Assembly: GCF_023502425.1 (NCBI RefSeq)
Contig: NZ_JAMFMA010000001.1
Coordinates: 434,001 to 498,000, forward strand
Reading direction: 5' to 3'
DNA from: Flagellimonas spongiicola
GTDB taxonomy: Bacteria; Bacteroidota; Bacteroidia; Flavobacteriales; Flavobacteriaceae
DNA length: 64,000 nucleotides
Position 1 is the first letter of the stretch. Every line of letters begins with the position of its first letter. Both the position numbers and the translations under genes were made by a program. The notes under the pieces were generated by a model. The model had not been told where the DNA came from, did no database searches, and saw only the letters and a program-made list of their open reading frames with translations. This document shows, in pieces, positions 34,814 to 43,885 of this stretch.

Positions 34814-35233
34814 CTAAGTTAATTTATAAAAGTCATCTTCGTTTACTTTAATGGAAGTCAATTCAACCGTATGGCCATCTGGATCTTGGGTATATACAGA
34901 ATCAAAATAAGTGTGGTCTTTAACGGTATATTCCAACCCAAGTGATTCGTATTTTTTTAATGCATTTGCAAAGTTTTCTTGACTCACGTTGAAGGCAAAA
35001 TGATCAATTTTGACGTTTCTGGAAGTTGCAGGAATTTTCGGGTCATCGCTATCGGCTGGAAATAAGGCAACGCCTGCTTTTCCTGCCATCATGAAAACAG
35101 GAAACTCACCCCAAGCTTCCAGTTTGTATTTCCTAAGACCTAAAACCTTGGTATACCAATCCGCCGAAGTTTCAAGGCTTTTTACCCGTATTGCTACGTG
35201 ATCTAAAAAGTTGATTTTAAACTCATTTTTCAT
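34814..35233 (-). CDS. VOC (glyoxalase-fold) protein
   Basis: 139 aa starting at MKNEFKINFLDHVAIRVKS; the open frame extends 26 codons further upstream into the neighbouring GNAT gene, but those residues do not fit the family. Metal-type residues are visible: His12, the H of IDHFAF and the E of DGHTVELTS. VOC proteins include glyoxalases, dioxygenases and fosfomycin or bleomycin resistance proteins; which this is cannot be told. It is 11 bases after the GNAT gene. Confidence 0.85.
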   Translation of the reverse strand: MKNEFKINFLDHVAIRVKSLETSADWYTKVLGLRKYKLEAWGEFPVFMMAGKAGVALFPADSDDPKIPATSRNVKIDHFAFNVSQENFANALKKYESLGLEYTVKDHTYFDSVYTQDPDGHTVELTSIKVNEDDFYKLT

Positions 35234-35244
35234 ACTACCTGCTT

Positions 35245-35709
35245 TTAAAGTTCCTTTTTCATTATGATCTCGGTGCGATCTACAACCAACATGCCTTTTG
35301 GAGCTGGACAATCCAGGAAACCCATTTTTTGGTACATTATTACTGCAATTTCAAGCTTATGGAAACTTTGAAGGTATAAGGCCGTTCCTCCAACTGCAAT
35401 AACATAATCGAGACATTTTTGAACGAGCATTTTACCTAATCCCATACCCCTGGCTTCTTTGGTTACAACCAATTTGCAGAATTCATATTCCAATTCATTC
35501 AATCGCTTAACTGCTACAACACCCAGACAGGATTTGCCTTTGTTGGCGTAAAATACCATGCCACCTTGCTTTATGTAATTTTTAATGGGGTTTTGTACAT
35601 CTTCCAAATCTTCCTGCTGCGGCTCAATTCCCATAGTATTCAACAACCAGTCCACCCAAATTCGTTCAAAATCCGACTTGTTATTTTCTGAGTAGTTGTC
35701 TATCGTCAT
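35245..35709 (-). CDS. GNAT family N-acetyltransferase (154 aa)
   Basis: 154 aa with acetyl-CoA motif LVVTKEARGMGLGKMLVQKCLDY spread over about 80-102 and a C-terminal beta-alpha unit ALYLQSFHKLEIAVIMYQKMGF. The start codon shares one base with the stop of the upstream GNAT gene, so the two are translationally coupled. The substrate is unknown. Confidence 0.85.
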   Translation of the reverse strand: MTIDNYSENNKSDFERIWVDWLLNTMGIEPQQEDLEDVQNPIKNYIKQGGMVFYANKGKSCLGVVAVKRLNELEYEFCKLVVTKEARGMGLGKMLVQKCLDYVIAVGGTALYLQSFHKLEIAVIMYQKMGFLDCPAPKGMLVVDRTEIIMKKEL

Positions 35710-36509
35710 TAGTGGTCTTTTGATTTTTGAAAATGCATATCAAAAATGATATTGGAGCAATAAAATCCTGATTTTTCTAAAGCCTTTTTTGATGCAATAT
35801 TTTCCACAGTTGTAGAGCAAATAGGTTTCCTGCCCATACGTATCACCCGATTGGCCTGTTTTCTCATTACTTTGGTTGCAATTCCTTTTCGCTGATGATC
35901 CCGATTTACAATTATCCCTAAATCTGCGAACTGAGGTTGACTTTCACTTAGTCTGCATTCACTGGTGGCAACAAGTTCACCAGAATCTTTATAAAAATAC
36001 AATTCAGAGCGTTTGACAAGATTTTCAGTATAGCCAAAATCATCTATAAACCCGATCTGTTCTTTCAGAAAGTTCTGAATGGCCAGAATATCATTGGGTT
36101 TTGCCTGCGTCAACAACAAGGTTTCGTCTTCTTCAACTTCAATGTTGTTATGCTCAAAACAGAGCGTATTGGCTTTTATCTTGGTGGAAAGATGCAAACA
36201 TGCATTAAAGGCAAGGGTTTCCTTAGAGCTGAGGTTCGCTGAAGTTATTCGACTTTGTGCAATCAATTCTTGAATGACTTGATTCATTATTGGATTGTAT
36301 TTTGCTTCTACAAAAACCTGTGTTAAACAACGTTTTTCATTGATGCAACAATAACCAATGTCAGCTCCATTCCATTGGATCAAATAGTGTTGGGAGTTTC
36401 CAATGTATAGGATTTCCCACATGGCATCTACTGGGGCATTTATGGTTCGATAAAATTCTGCCCTGTATTGATCTATAGCTTCGGTCTTTTCCGTAGGTTC
36501 AAAAATCAT
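35709..36509 (-). CDS. GNAT family N-acetyltransferase (266 aa)
   Basis: 266 aa with an N-terminal half of degenerate GNAT fold and a C-terminal canonical one: LGIIVNRDHQRKGIATKVM (about 195-213) followed by TTVENIASKKALEKSGFY. A two-domain GNAT of this size often has one catalytic and one regulatory half. It overlaps the TetR gene by 4 bases at the start and the 154-aa GNAT gene by one base at the end, so it is in the TetR operon. Confidence 0.83.
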   Translation of the reverse strand: MIFEPTEKTEAIDQYRAEFYRTINAPVDAMWEILYIGNSQHYLIQWNGADIGYCCINEKRCLTQVFVEAKYNPIMNQVIQELIAQSRITSANLSSKETLAFNACLHLSTKIKANTLCFEHNNIEVEEDETLLLTQAKPNDILAIQNFLKEQIGFIDDFGYTENLVKRSELYFYKDSGELVATSECRLSESQPQFADLGIIVNRDHQRKGIATKVMRKQANRVIRMGRKPICSTTVENIASKKALEKSGFYCSNIIFDMHFQKSKDH

Positions 36510-37048
36510 TGATTTGAATATTTTTTTAGCACTTCCTCTTTTATCTGATCAAGAGGGAAATCATCATAAATTCCTAAATAACTTAAAGCAATGCCATCCA
36601 ATTCGGCTATGAAGAGATGACTTTTCACAAGTGCCGTTTTTGCGTCCAATTGTTGGAATATTTCCATGGTTTTCTCGAGAATGTAACTCGAACGCTCTTG
36701 AATCAGGTCGTTTAATATTTCACGCGTTTTTGGTTGAACAATGACATTCATATTGAACTGAAAGAACAGACGATCTACCTTAAGTTGTTCAAAAAACGAT
36801 TCGAGTAGGGCTGTTAGCTGTTGATTTGGAGTAGTGTTGATCTTGTCAATGGCATTTATCTCTTTAATAAGATCGGTTGTTTTGGAAAATATTTCCCTGA
36901 GCAAGCCATCTTTGGATTTGAAGTGATGGGAAATCAATCCTTTCGAGACCTTGGCATGCTCACAAACCAGGGATAAGGGCGTGTTTTCATATCCGTGTTC
37001 GGAAAACAATGTTGTGGCTATTTCTAAAAGTTGGTCTCGTTTATCCAT
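36506..37048 (-). CDS. TetR family transcriptional regulator
   Basis: 180 aa from the ATG at 37048; an earlier in-frame codon at 37069 lies in the operator region and is not preferred. The N-terminal helix-turn-helix (about 10-50) has ATTLFSEHGYENTPLSLVCEHAKVSKGLISHHF in pieces typical of TetR. The C-terminal ligand domain is not diagnostic. It heads a minus operon with two GNAT genes, a VOC gene and an AraC gene, and has a palindrome over its own transcription start, so autorepression is very likely. The inducer is unknown. Confidence 0.9.
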   Translation of the reverse strand: MDKRDQLLEIATTLFSEHGYENTPLSLVCEHAKVSKGLISHHFKSKDGLLREIFSKTTDLIKEINAIDKINTTPNQQLTALLESFFEQLKVDRLFFQFNMNVIVQPKTREILNDLIQERSSYILEKTMEIFQQLDAKTALVKSHLFIAELDGIALSYLGIYDDFPLDQIKEEVLKKYSNQ

Positions 37049-37059
37049 AAAATTGACTA

Positions 37060-37089
37060 CTGACTGCACGTGCGTTCAGTTCAAAAGTA
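37060..37089 (-). promoter_or_regulatory. TetR operator and promoter
   Basis: A -7 box TACTTTTG lies at 37089-37082 on the minus strand. The 20-base palindrome CTGA-N2-GCACGTGC-N2-TCAG at 37060-37079 (16 of 20 positions symmetric) covers the predicted transcription start near 37075 and ends 12 bases before the TetR start codon. This is the expected form and place of a TetR autorepressor site. A -33 TTG is not seen. Confidence 0.68.
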
Positions 37090-37124
37090 TGAAATTTTCC
37101 CATACCATAACTCTGCTTAAAAGA

Positions 37125-37937
37125 TTATTGCGCTAGAAGGTATTTAGACCTGATTTCAGATACATCATTGATTTTGCTCCAAGTCTTAGGTCGTTCAAAA
37201 TCTTGCCCTGACTTTAGTACCTGTGCAGTTGGATATTTTTCACGAATTGATTTCCAAGTGGTATCTTCCCAGTTCGTTTGGTTCATTTCCAGCAGTTTGA
37301 CGTTCTGAAGCGGGCCGGAAACTGCTTTGCCAATCAATGGCCACCACAGACTTTCCGTCTCTCTGTCCCATAGAATGAAGCCATCTAAACCACCCCAAAC
37401 ATCTTCATCATAATAAGTGTATCCGCTAAGCGCAAAAGTCAATTCCGTGGTACCGTATGTACGTTCATAGATTGCTCCTAAATCTGCTAAAATGCAATAA
37501 GCAGCCATAATGGGTTTCCCATCCAAAACATCATTTACAACTTCGTGACGAGTTAAATCCTCCACAGAATATGCCTTTATTTCATTAACGGATTTAGCCA
37601 ATAAAAAGCGGGTGCTGTCCGCCCAGATCAAGTTTGCTTCATCAACGGAAATGAATTCTGGTTCCAGCAAAGCAGGAAAACGTTCTCTACCGATTCCATA
37701 ATGGAATTGCTCATCTTTTAGCAGATACCCACTAATATCAAAATGCTGGTCTTCGCTTTCACCTCCATAAAGCATTTTTTTGCCTTCCCGCTCAAAGAAC
37801 TTACCATTTTCAATTGCTACAGGACGTTTCTTTTTTTCGGTTGGCGCTTCTGCCTTTTCTGTATTTGTAGTTTCGTTAGTTCGCTGTTTACACCCTGCAA
37901 GAAATACAAGTGCAGCCATAAAAATGATTCGTCTCAT
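37125..37937 (-). CDS. DUF3179 lipoprotein
   Basis: 270 aa. Lipoprotein signal ends LAGC (Cys16), then a Lys/Glu/Thr-rich linker to about residue 40. The DUF3179 signature is seen in MAAYCILADLGAIYERTYG, TFALSGYTYYDEDVWG and FILWDRETESLWWPLIGKAVSGPL. The function of this family is unknown; a conserved cysteine is kept here (ILADL context, Cys near 148). It stands on its own between the TetR and PD40 genes. Confidence 0.83.
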   Translation of the reverse strand: MRRIIFMAALVFLAGCKQRTNETTNTEKAEAPTEKKKRPVAIENGKFFEREGKKMLYGGESEDQHFDISGYLLKDEQFHYGIGRERFPALLEPEFISVDEANLIWADSTRFLLAKSVNEIKAYSVEDLTRHEVVNDVLDGKPIMAAYCILADLGAIYERTYGTTELTFALSGYTYYDEDVWGGLDGFILWDRETESLWWPLIGKAVSGPLQNVKLLEMNQTNWEDTTWKSIREKYPTAQVLKSGQDFERPKTWSKINDVSEIRSKYLLAQ

Positions 37938-38070
37938 GAGAAGAAATGTTGTGGATTGCCTTCTTTTTAGTGTTAAGGTTCAATCACTGGTTAACTTCTT
38001 AAAGATAAGTGATTCAGCGAATTGTGGAAATCAGTTTCATGCAAAACAGCAAGGTATGTTAATTAGGCAA

Positions 38071-39054
38071 CTAACTTCTGTCCAAATAAGAAAGTAGCGA
38101 ACTTAAGTCCACCTTGTAAATATTCATCAAGCCATTGTGTATTTGGTCAAGACTTTCCACCAAGGTGTCATATTCGGTGAACTTATCCTGTCCTGCTGCT
38201 ATTTCACCCAGTTTATCACTCGAAAAATAAAGCGTTTGTCCGTCCGGGGACAGAATCGGGTCGGAGTCCATGTTTCTGGAATTGATTTTGGGTCCGAGGT
38301 TAATTCCCTTTCCCCATTTACCATCTTTTTGTTTTTTGAAAATGTATAGATCATAGTGACCCAAACCGCCTTCACGTTGACTTGTTAGGTATAAATAATT
38401 ACCATCAGGACTGATTTCTGGATCTGCGTCACTTGCGGGTGTATTAAGCTCATCAACCAATTCTGGGGAAGTGTAGGTGCCATTCTCATATTTTGAAACA
38501 AAGATATCCCCGCCCTTGGAACCCGGCCTAGACCAAGAAACAAAATGAATGGTTTTATCTGCTTGAACCGTCGGATATACGATTTCGTGTTTATCATTCA
38601 CGGCACCTTTAACCAATTCAGGTTCCGACCAACCTTGGTCGTTTCGTGCAACAAACCATAGGTTTGTGGCACCCAGTTCCGGGTTAGATGTAGGCCTACT
38701 CGATGTAAAATAAAGTCCCTTTCCATCTTTGGCGTGATAAGGGTTGCCATCTCGATATTGGCCAGAAAATGGAGCTATTTTCGGCTTTGACCAGTACCCA
38801 TCTTGCCATGTGGAATATACCAAAACAGTTCGCCTAAAACCTGAAATTCCTTTTACAAAAAAAAGCTCCTTCGAATCAGGGGAGATGGAGGTTCCAAATT
38901 CAAATCCATTAGTGGAAATTGTACCTGGTTGAACAAGTTCAACTTGTAGGTTGTTTAGGATTTGTGTCAATTCTTGATTTTCCTGGGCGAATGTGGTTAC
39001 CAAGAATGTCAGGGATAAAAATGTAGCAGTGCCGATTTGTTTTAAGTTGATCAT
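38071..39054 (-). CDS. PD40 beta-propeller exported protein
   Basis: 327 aa. Signal peptide ends TTFAQ (residue 23). At least four PD40/WD40-like units are visible: FGTSISPDSKELFFV, GNPYHAKDGKGLYFTS, ADPEISPDGNYLYLTSQREGG and SDPILSPDGQTLYFSSDKLGE. Such TolB-like propellers act in the periplasm or on the surface as binding platforms. The ligand is unknown. It is probably its own transcription unit. Confidence 0.83.
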   Translation of the reverse strand: MINLKQIGTATFLSLTFLVTTFAQENQELTQILNNLQVELVQPGTISTNGFEFGTSISPDSKELFFVKGISGFRRTVLVYSTWQDGYWSKPKIAPFSGQYRDGNPYHAKDGKGLYFTSSRPTSNPELGATNLWFVARNDQGWSEPELVKGAVNDKHEIVYPTVQADKTIHFVSWSRPGSKGGDIFVSKYENGTYTSPELVDELNTPASDADPEISPDGNYLYLTSQREGGLGHYDLYIFKKQKDGKWGKGINLGPKINSRNMDSDPILSPDGQTLYFSSDKLGEIAAGQDKFTEYDTLVESLDQIHNGLMNIYKVDLSSLLSYLDRS

Positions 39055-39170
39055 AATGTTGATTTTGATTGATGTAACGATTCTAAAATAGGCACTTTAT
39101 TTTCAACTCAGTATATTCTTTAGGCGACTTAACTTTTTATTAAGGTTTCACCTGAATTCCAGGTCATTTT

Positions 39171-40256
39171 TCAATCAAAAAAATTGTTGGTTAACAGAAG
39201 TTTTTCAATTTTGGTGGTAATCCCCATTACAGGGTAGGGCCGGATATTGCCTAGGATAATAATTGTGACTTTATCATCCAGATACCGATGAATGTTGCAT
39301 ACAAAACCGTACATCGACCCACCGTGACGCACCAGTTTTCCCATTTTACTATGCTTCCTTGCATAGCCTTTGACTTTAAAGCCATAACCATAGCCGCCAT
39401 ATTTTTCTGGGTTTCCATCAAACAATAGCTCTTTACTTTTTGTGTTGAGGAGGTCTTCGTCGTACAAGGATTGGTCCCATTTTAATATATCCAACACTGT
39501 CGAATAGATATCCCCGCCGCCCATAGCATAAGCCAAGTAATTTTTTGGTGCGGGTAGCAACCCTAGATTTTCAACTTGATACCCTAATGCCCTGTCTGGA
39601 ATTATATCCATTGTACGTTGAACCCCGGATGAGTCCATTTGTAATGGATTAAAGATGAATTTTTGTAGATACTGTTTATAGCTAAGTTGCGATATGCGCT
39701 CTACAATTAATGCACAAAGCTGGTAGTTCAAGTTGGAGTATTCAAACCGACTCCCAGGAGTAAACGATAATTCAAGTTGGGAGTAGATGTCAAGTAATTC
39801 GGTACTAGTTATATCCCGATATTCCAATTGGGTAACTCGATTCAAATGGACGGGTAACCCAGATGCATTTTTCATGAGATGATGCAGCGTTAACGAGCCA
39901 ACTTTATTGCTGAGTTCGGGTAAATAGTTTTGGATAGGTGCATGCAGATCTAACAATCCTTGTTCTACACATTGTAAAACCGCTGTGGCAGTAAATGACT
40001 TAGTGGTAGAACCGATAAGAAACTTTGTATTTCCAGTGTTTTTTTCATTTTTGGTAGTAGAGGCATAACCAAAACCCCCCGCATAAATTATCTTTCCTTC
40101 CTTTGCCACTAGCACTGAACCATTGAATTTTTTGTTTTGGTAGTATTGCTGTACCAAATCTTGGATTTGAACGGCTGTCTTTTCCTTTTTTTGGGCAGGA
40201 AGGACACCACAAGATAGTATCAATAGTAATGAGGTAATCGCATTAGAAAGCTTCAT
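39171..40256 (-). CDS. Serine hydrolase, beta-lactamase class C family
   Basis: 361 aa exported enzyme (signal peptide about 1-21, ending PAQ). The catalytic serine is S83 in S83-T-T-K86, the tyrosine motif is Y173-S-N175, and the third motif is HGG in LVRHGGSMYG, so the active site is complete. The family includes esterases, D-aminopeptidases and penicillin-binding proteins. It overlaps the preceding YD-like repeat gene by 4 bases, so the two are coupled. Confidence 0.87.
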   Translation of the reverse strand: MKLSNAITSLLLILSCGVLPAQKKEKTAVQIQDLVQQYYQNKKFNGSVLVAKEGKIIYAGGFGYASTTKNEKNTGNTKFLIGSTTKSFTATAVLQCVEQGLLDLHAPIQNYLPELSNKVGSLTLHHLMKNASGLPVHLNRVTQLEYRDITSTELLDIYSQLELSFTPGSRFEYSNLNYQLCALIVERISQLSYKQYLQKFIFNPLQMDSSGVQRTMDIIPDRALGYQVENLGLLPAPKNYLAYAMGGGDIYSTVLDILKWDQSLYDEDLLNTKSKELLFDGNPEKYGGYGYGFKVKGYARKHSKMGKLVRHGGSMYGFVCNIHRYLDDKVTIIILGNIRPYPVMGITTKIEKLLLTNNFFD

Positions 40257-41506
40257 AGTTGATTATCATTTTTATCGAAATGTTGGGAAGTTCTAGCGCC
40301 ATCAACCTTATTGTAAGTGAAAATGGTATACGCCCGACCATTATCTTTTCTGTTTACCAATATTCCTGTTTCCGAATGATAGCTGATTTTAATTAATCTT
40401 CCATTTTGGCCGTACGCATAGCGCGCAGCATGGTACCCTCTTAGCGCATGAGAAAAGGCTTTACCATTGCTATCAAAGTAGCTTAAGGATTCACGTTGAT
40501 TACCGAACTTATCCCACTTGATTTGGAGTTGATGATAGCCAGCGTTAAGGTGATAGGTAGGATTATTATTAACATCGTAAAAGGCTCGTTTTTCGATGTT
40601 CCCATATTTATCGAATTCTGTTTGACTACGGAATATCCCATAATGGCTCGCTATTGTTTTCCCTGTTTCATCTTGGTGCTCTAGTTCAATTTCATAGCCA
40701 TACGCATCAAAGTGTTGCCTGCCAATGGCGACATTTGGTCCATTACCGCGTTCCAAATTGTGCTTATTGTCCAAAACATTCCATTCCAAAAAGTTACCGT
40801 GGGTGTTGGTTGTAATTCGGTCTTGTGAAGCTCCAGAGCTGTTCTCGAGCAAATTGCCATCGCTATCAATATTTTGCATTAATGCAATATGTCCCCATGG
40901 GTTAAATCGAAGTCTGAGCAGATAAAACTCAAAACTTGGTCGGATGCTAACTTGCTTCCCTGTTTCGTCTACTCTATTTTCGATGACGCTTCCGTCTCCT
41001 TGAAAATCCCACCTATACTCATATATTCCCCAACCATTGGCCACACGTTTTTTGTGTTTATCCATGAAATATAGCCGATGTCTATAACCCAAATCATTTA
41101 AACGATAGACGAATTCGGCACAATTACCAAGTACCTCTATGGCATTGCCATCCGTATTGAAAAAAGTGATGGTTTCCGTATTCGAAGTATAGTTGAATTC
41201 CATACGGTGGGATAAGGTGAACAGGTTGGCAGTGTGGTTTGGGTTTCGGGGTACATCTCCATTAAAGAAAGACACAGAAACCAATTGATGCAATTGGTTG
41301 TAGGCAAAACGATAATGATTTCGAGTCATGGCTTCTGCTTTGGATAATGCAATACTTCCCTCAATAGGAGATAATGGAGTTTCCACAAATTTCACTGTCG
41401 AGTAATAAAACACGTGGAGTTCAGAATTGATATTAGCTTGGGAATTGAAAACCAACCCCAATAACATAAGTGTTAAGAAGTTTATTTGAATGCTTGATTT
41501 CAACAT
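40253..41506 (-). CDS. Exported protein with YD-like repeats
   Basis: 417 aa. Signal peptide about 1-24. The mature protein is a series of about nine units of 35-45 residues with aromatic-glycine patterns such as FDAYGYEIELEH, FDKYGNIEKRAFYD, WDKFGNQRESLSYFD and YGQNGRLIKISYH. They resemble YD/RHS repeats, although the shell-forming RHS core is not complete. The role is unknown; it may be a beta-solenoid binding protein. It is translationally coupled to the serine hydrolase. Confidence 0.72.
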   Translation of the reverse strand: MLKSSIQINFLTLMLLGLVFNSQANINSELHVFYYSTVKFVETPLSPIEGSIALSKAEAMTRNHYRFAYNQLHQLVSVSFFNGDVPRNPNHTANLFTLSHRMEFNYTSNTETITFFNTDGNAIEVLGNCAEFVYRLNDLGYRHRLYFMDKHKKRVANGWGIYEYRWDFQGDGSVIENRVDETGKQVSIRPSFEFYLLRLRFNPWGHIALMQNIDSDGNLLENSSGASQDRITTNTHGNFLEWNVLDNKHNLERGNGPNVAIGRQHFDAYGYEIELEHQDETGKTIASHYGIFRSQTEFDKYGNIEKRAFYDVNNNPTYHLNAGYHQLQIKWDKFGNQRESLSYFDSNGKAFSHALRGYHAARYAYGQNGRLIKISYHSETGILVNRKDNGRAYTIFTYNKVDGARTSQHFDKNDNQL

Positions 41507-41629
41507 TGGTTAATGGATTTTACAGTCTTAACAAAGATGTAGGCTAGCGTAAAATCAGAATGCATCCAAACCCGTTGATTTGGTGTCAATTCAGGTATTG
41601 AAACCTATTTTAAAACTTGGTAAGTGGAG

Positions 41630-42439
41630 TTAATCTAGGATAATAATCTCAAATTGCTGGGTTAATGCTTTGGCATTTTGGTACCCCAACTGCGTTATAT
41701 CCTGTTGGGCATCTGCAAAGTTTTCCAAAGGTATATGCGCAATCAATAACAGCTTGGCGCCAATATACGTTTCAATGAGGTCCATCCGTTCCGAGGACCC
41801 TATTTGCCAATAAGGTAGAATTGCAACATCAATTTTTCTTTCCGCTAAATTTAGTTTGGAAATATTCTCAATATTGAGGTTGGAATCCCCAACATGTAAT
41901 ATTTTTTTTCCATTCAAATGTATGAGATAGGCGTAATTTTCCGCCTTGTTCCAAGGATGTGTACCAAAATGTGCCAATCGGAAGGCTTCCACTTTAATTT
42001 CGTTTAAACTGTATGCGGAGGTTTGATGGAGTTGTAAAGAATCAGTATGTACCCTATTGGATATTTCCTGAAAACCTTCAAATTTCTGTTGAAAAACCGA
42101 GAAGGTCTCTAAAGGCCCGAAAAATTCAGTTTTTGGGTTGGCCCTTAGATGGTTTCCAGTTAAAATCGGATGGAAGTGATCTCCATGCAAGTGCGTAGCT
42201 AGAATCAAATCAATCTCATTGTAGTTCGGTTTTGCATCATCCAGCAATTCCAATTCCGTTTTAGGCAATACATCTAAAAACTCAAATTCTTTGTCAAAAA
42301 CGGCATCTATCAAGATTTGTTTATCCTGACTTTTTATCCATACACCTTGATTGGCCATGTATTGAATTTGTACTTCTTGAGCTCTGGTTTGATAGAGACC
42401 TAAGCAAACAAAGATTAAAGCAAACAACTGTTTTTCCAT
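41630..42439 (-). CDS. Exported MBL-fold metallo-hydrolase
   Basis: 269 aa with a signal peptide ending TRAQ (residue 21). The zinc motif H83-L-H85-G-D87-H88 is intact, and the strands VAILPYWQIGSS and LLIAHIPLENF fit the fold of UlaG-type and related lactonases. Substrate unknown. A 172-base gap without a gene separates it from the next gene. Confidence 0.85.
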   Translation of the reverse strand: MEKQLFALIFVCLGLYQTRAQEVQIQYMANQGVWIKSQDKQILIDAVFDKEFEFLDVLPKTELELLDDAKPNYNEIDLILATHLHGDHFHPILTGNHLRANPKTEFFGPLETFSVFQQKFEGFQEISNRVHTDSLQLHQTSAYSLNEIKVEAFRLAHFGTHPWNKAENYAYLIHLNGKKILHVGDSNLNIENISKLNLAERKIDVAILPYWQIGSSERMDLIETYIGAKLLLIAHIPLENFADAQQDITQLGYQNAKALTQQFEIIILD

Positions 42440-42611
42440 AAGATGAATATATCAACGATTCTTGTCGGTTGGCATACAAATGAAATTAACAGTCTCTTTT
42501 TTGATGTAAATCCAATTTCTACCATTATCATAGTCACTTTTACGGTGTACGCAATAACTAATTGTATTTATGATTACTTCATTTTCAGCTTGATTTACAG
42601 ATCTAAATCAC

Positions 42612-43280
42612 CTAATTCAGAGTGTATATATTCTCATCTCCTTGCAGCGGTGGTGGTGGCGGTGGCGGGAGTAGACTTACATCATGATCCTCAAACAACA
42701 CATCATACTCAAAAAAACCCGCACCTTTGGTCAAATTGATGCGATAGAACTCAGAAACGATTTCTTTTAGGGTACGTGATATTGTAGTAACGGGTTGGTC
42801 ATCCGTTACGTGGAAACTTATTAAAGCCTGATTGAGTTTATGGCTATCGTAGCGATATTTATAGGGTGTTTCCATAATGGATTCAAGAACTAAGTGTAGA
42901 TCTTCGATGGGTTGCTGCGTTCGTTCTTTACCAAAACCAGAATAAATTGAATCGTTTTTGATGTAAAGATGATTACGATTGAAGTAACACGCAATTTCAC
43001 CTAGCGCTGGGCAACCCGAAATGCCAATTAAATGATATTGTGTATTCTCCCATTTGAATTGAATTCCTACAATCTTGTCCTCACAATTCAATAGATTCAT
43101 TTTCTTTAGAAGCTCCGAGTAATTGGTTATGGAATCCAAATCGATTATGTCAAAATCACTCGAGTTGCGAAGTTTTATAAATTCATGCGAGAACACTTTG
43201 TGCATTGACGCAGAGCTACTATTCTCAACGCAGGAGAAAATTAAGAACAAGCAGGTAAAACTTAAAAAGAGGGATCTCAT
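42612..43280 (-). CDS. Lipoprotein of unknown function with C-terminal polyproline
   Basis: 222 aa from the ATG at 43280; an upstream in-frame codon 11 residues earlier lies in the next gene. The lipoprotein signal ends LIFSC (Cys17). No domain is recognised. The C-terminus has seven consecutive Pro after SLL, followed by LQGDENIYTLN. Such a run needs the elongation factor EF-P to translate. It overlaps no other gene and lies 11 bases after the 197-aa membrane protein gene. Confidence 0.7.
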   Translation of the reverse strand: MRSLFLSFTCLFLIFSCVENSSSASMHKVFSHEFIKLRNSSDFDIIDLDSITNYSELLKKMNLLNCEDKIVGIQFKWENTQYHLIGISGCPALGEIACYFNRNHLYIKNDSIYSGFGKERTQQPIEDLHLVLESIMETPYKYRYDSHKLNQALISFHVTDDQPVTTISRTLKEIVSEFYRINLTKGAGFFEYDVLFEDHDVSLLPPPPPPPLQGDENIYTLN

Positions 43281-43291
43281 TTGGTCAATAT

Positions 43292-43885
43292 TTAGGGGAT
43301 TATAGAGTTCCACAAGTAAAACAATACTACGATAAACAAGCTTAGATAAGCGTAGATGGCTGAGGTATTGAACAATGCCCCTGCATTGCCCGATGCGCTA
43401 TAAACTGATTTTAGAACGTTCTGAAACTGATACCATTTCAAGTGTTTGTTCCAGCGTAATTGATTTACATAGTACACAGGTAACATGATCATTGAAATCA
43501 ATACAAAAGGAAGGAATAGAAGCCCAAATAAGGTGAATCCCAACAAGCCTATGGAAACTATTTTACTTAACATGCTTTGATAATGAATCTGCTCCCCATC
43601 GACCCGCTGTACACTTTTGGCCCTTATGTAAATTCCGCTTATTACTAAGGATAATGTTTGAGCATCCATTAACCAATTAGGAACTGTTAGGTCGTTAAAT
43701 AGCCAGGTGAGCGGTTTGTAAAGCAATTGAAAGATCGGTTGAATCAATTCCCTGTAAAAATTAAGAATTGCTTCGGGACTTAATGCCAGTGGGATATCAA
43801 AGCCCATTTGGATCAAACTCACAATGGACGAAGCAGATAACGTTATCCCAAGTATGTTCCATAATTTACCTAAGAATCCAGTCAT
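43292..43885 (-). CDS. Membrane protein of unknown function (197 aa)
   Basis: 197 aa with about four hydrophobic segments (near 10-30, 48-66, 108-135 and 175-195) and a YQSMLSKIVSIGLLGF block between them. I recognise no family. It overlaps the upstream 237-aa membrane gene by 4 bases, so the two probably work together. Confidence 0.68.
   Translation of the reverse strand: MTGFLGKLWNILGITLSASSIVSLIQMGFDIPLALSPEAILNFYRELIQPIFQLLYKPLTWLFNDLTVPNWLMDAQTLSLVISGIYIRAKSVQRVDGEQIHYQSMLSKIVSIGLLGFTLFGLLFLPFVLISMIMLPVYYVNQLRWNKHLKWYQFQNVLKSVYSASGNAGALFNTSAIYAYLSLFIVVLFYLWNSIIP

Noticed and set aside
42640-42668. GGTGG/GGCGG run as a short tandem repeat or CRISPR-like array
   Set aside because: It is the codon run for consecutive Pro in the lipoprotein gene, with no spacers.
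42443-42739. Plus-strand open frame of 98 codons in the gap after the MBL-fold gene
   Set aside because: It has no recognisable domain, overlaps the 3' end of the minus-strand lipoprotein gene including its polyproline tail, and has a composition unlike the neighbours.
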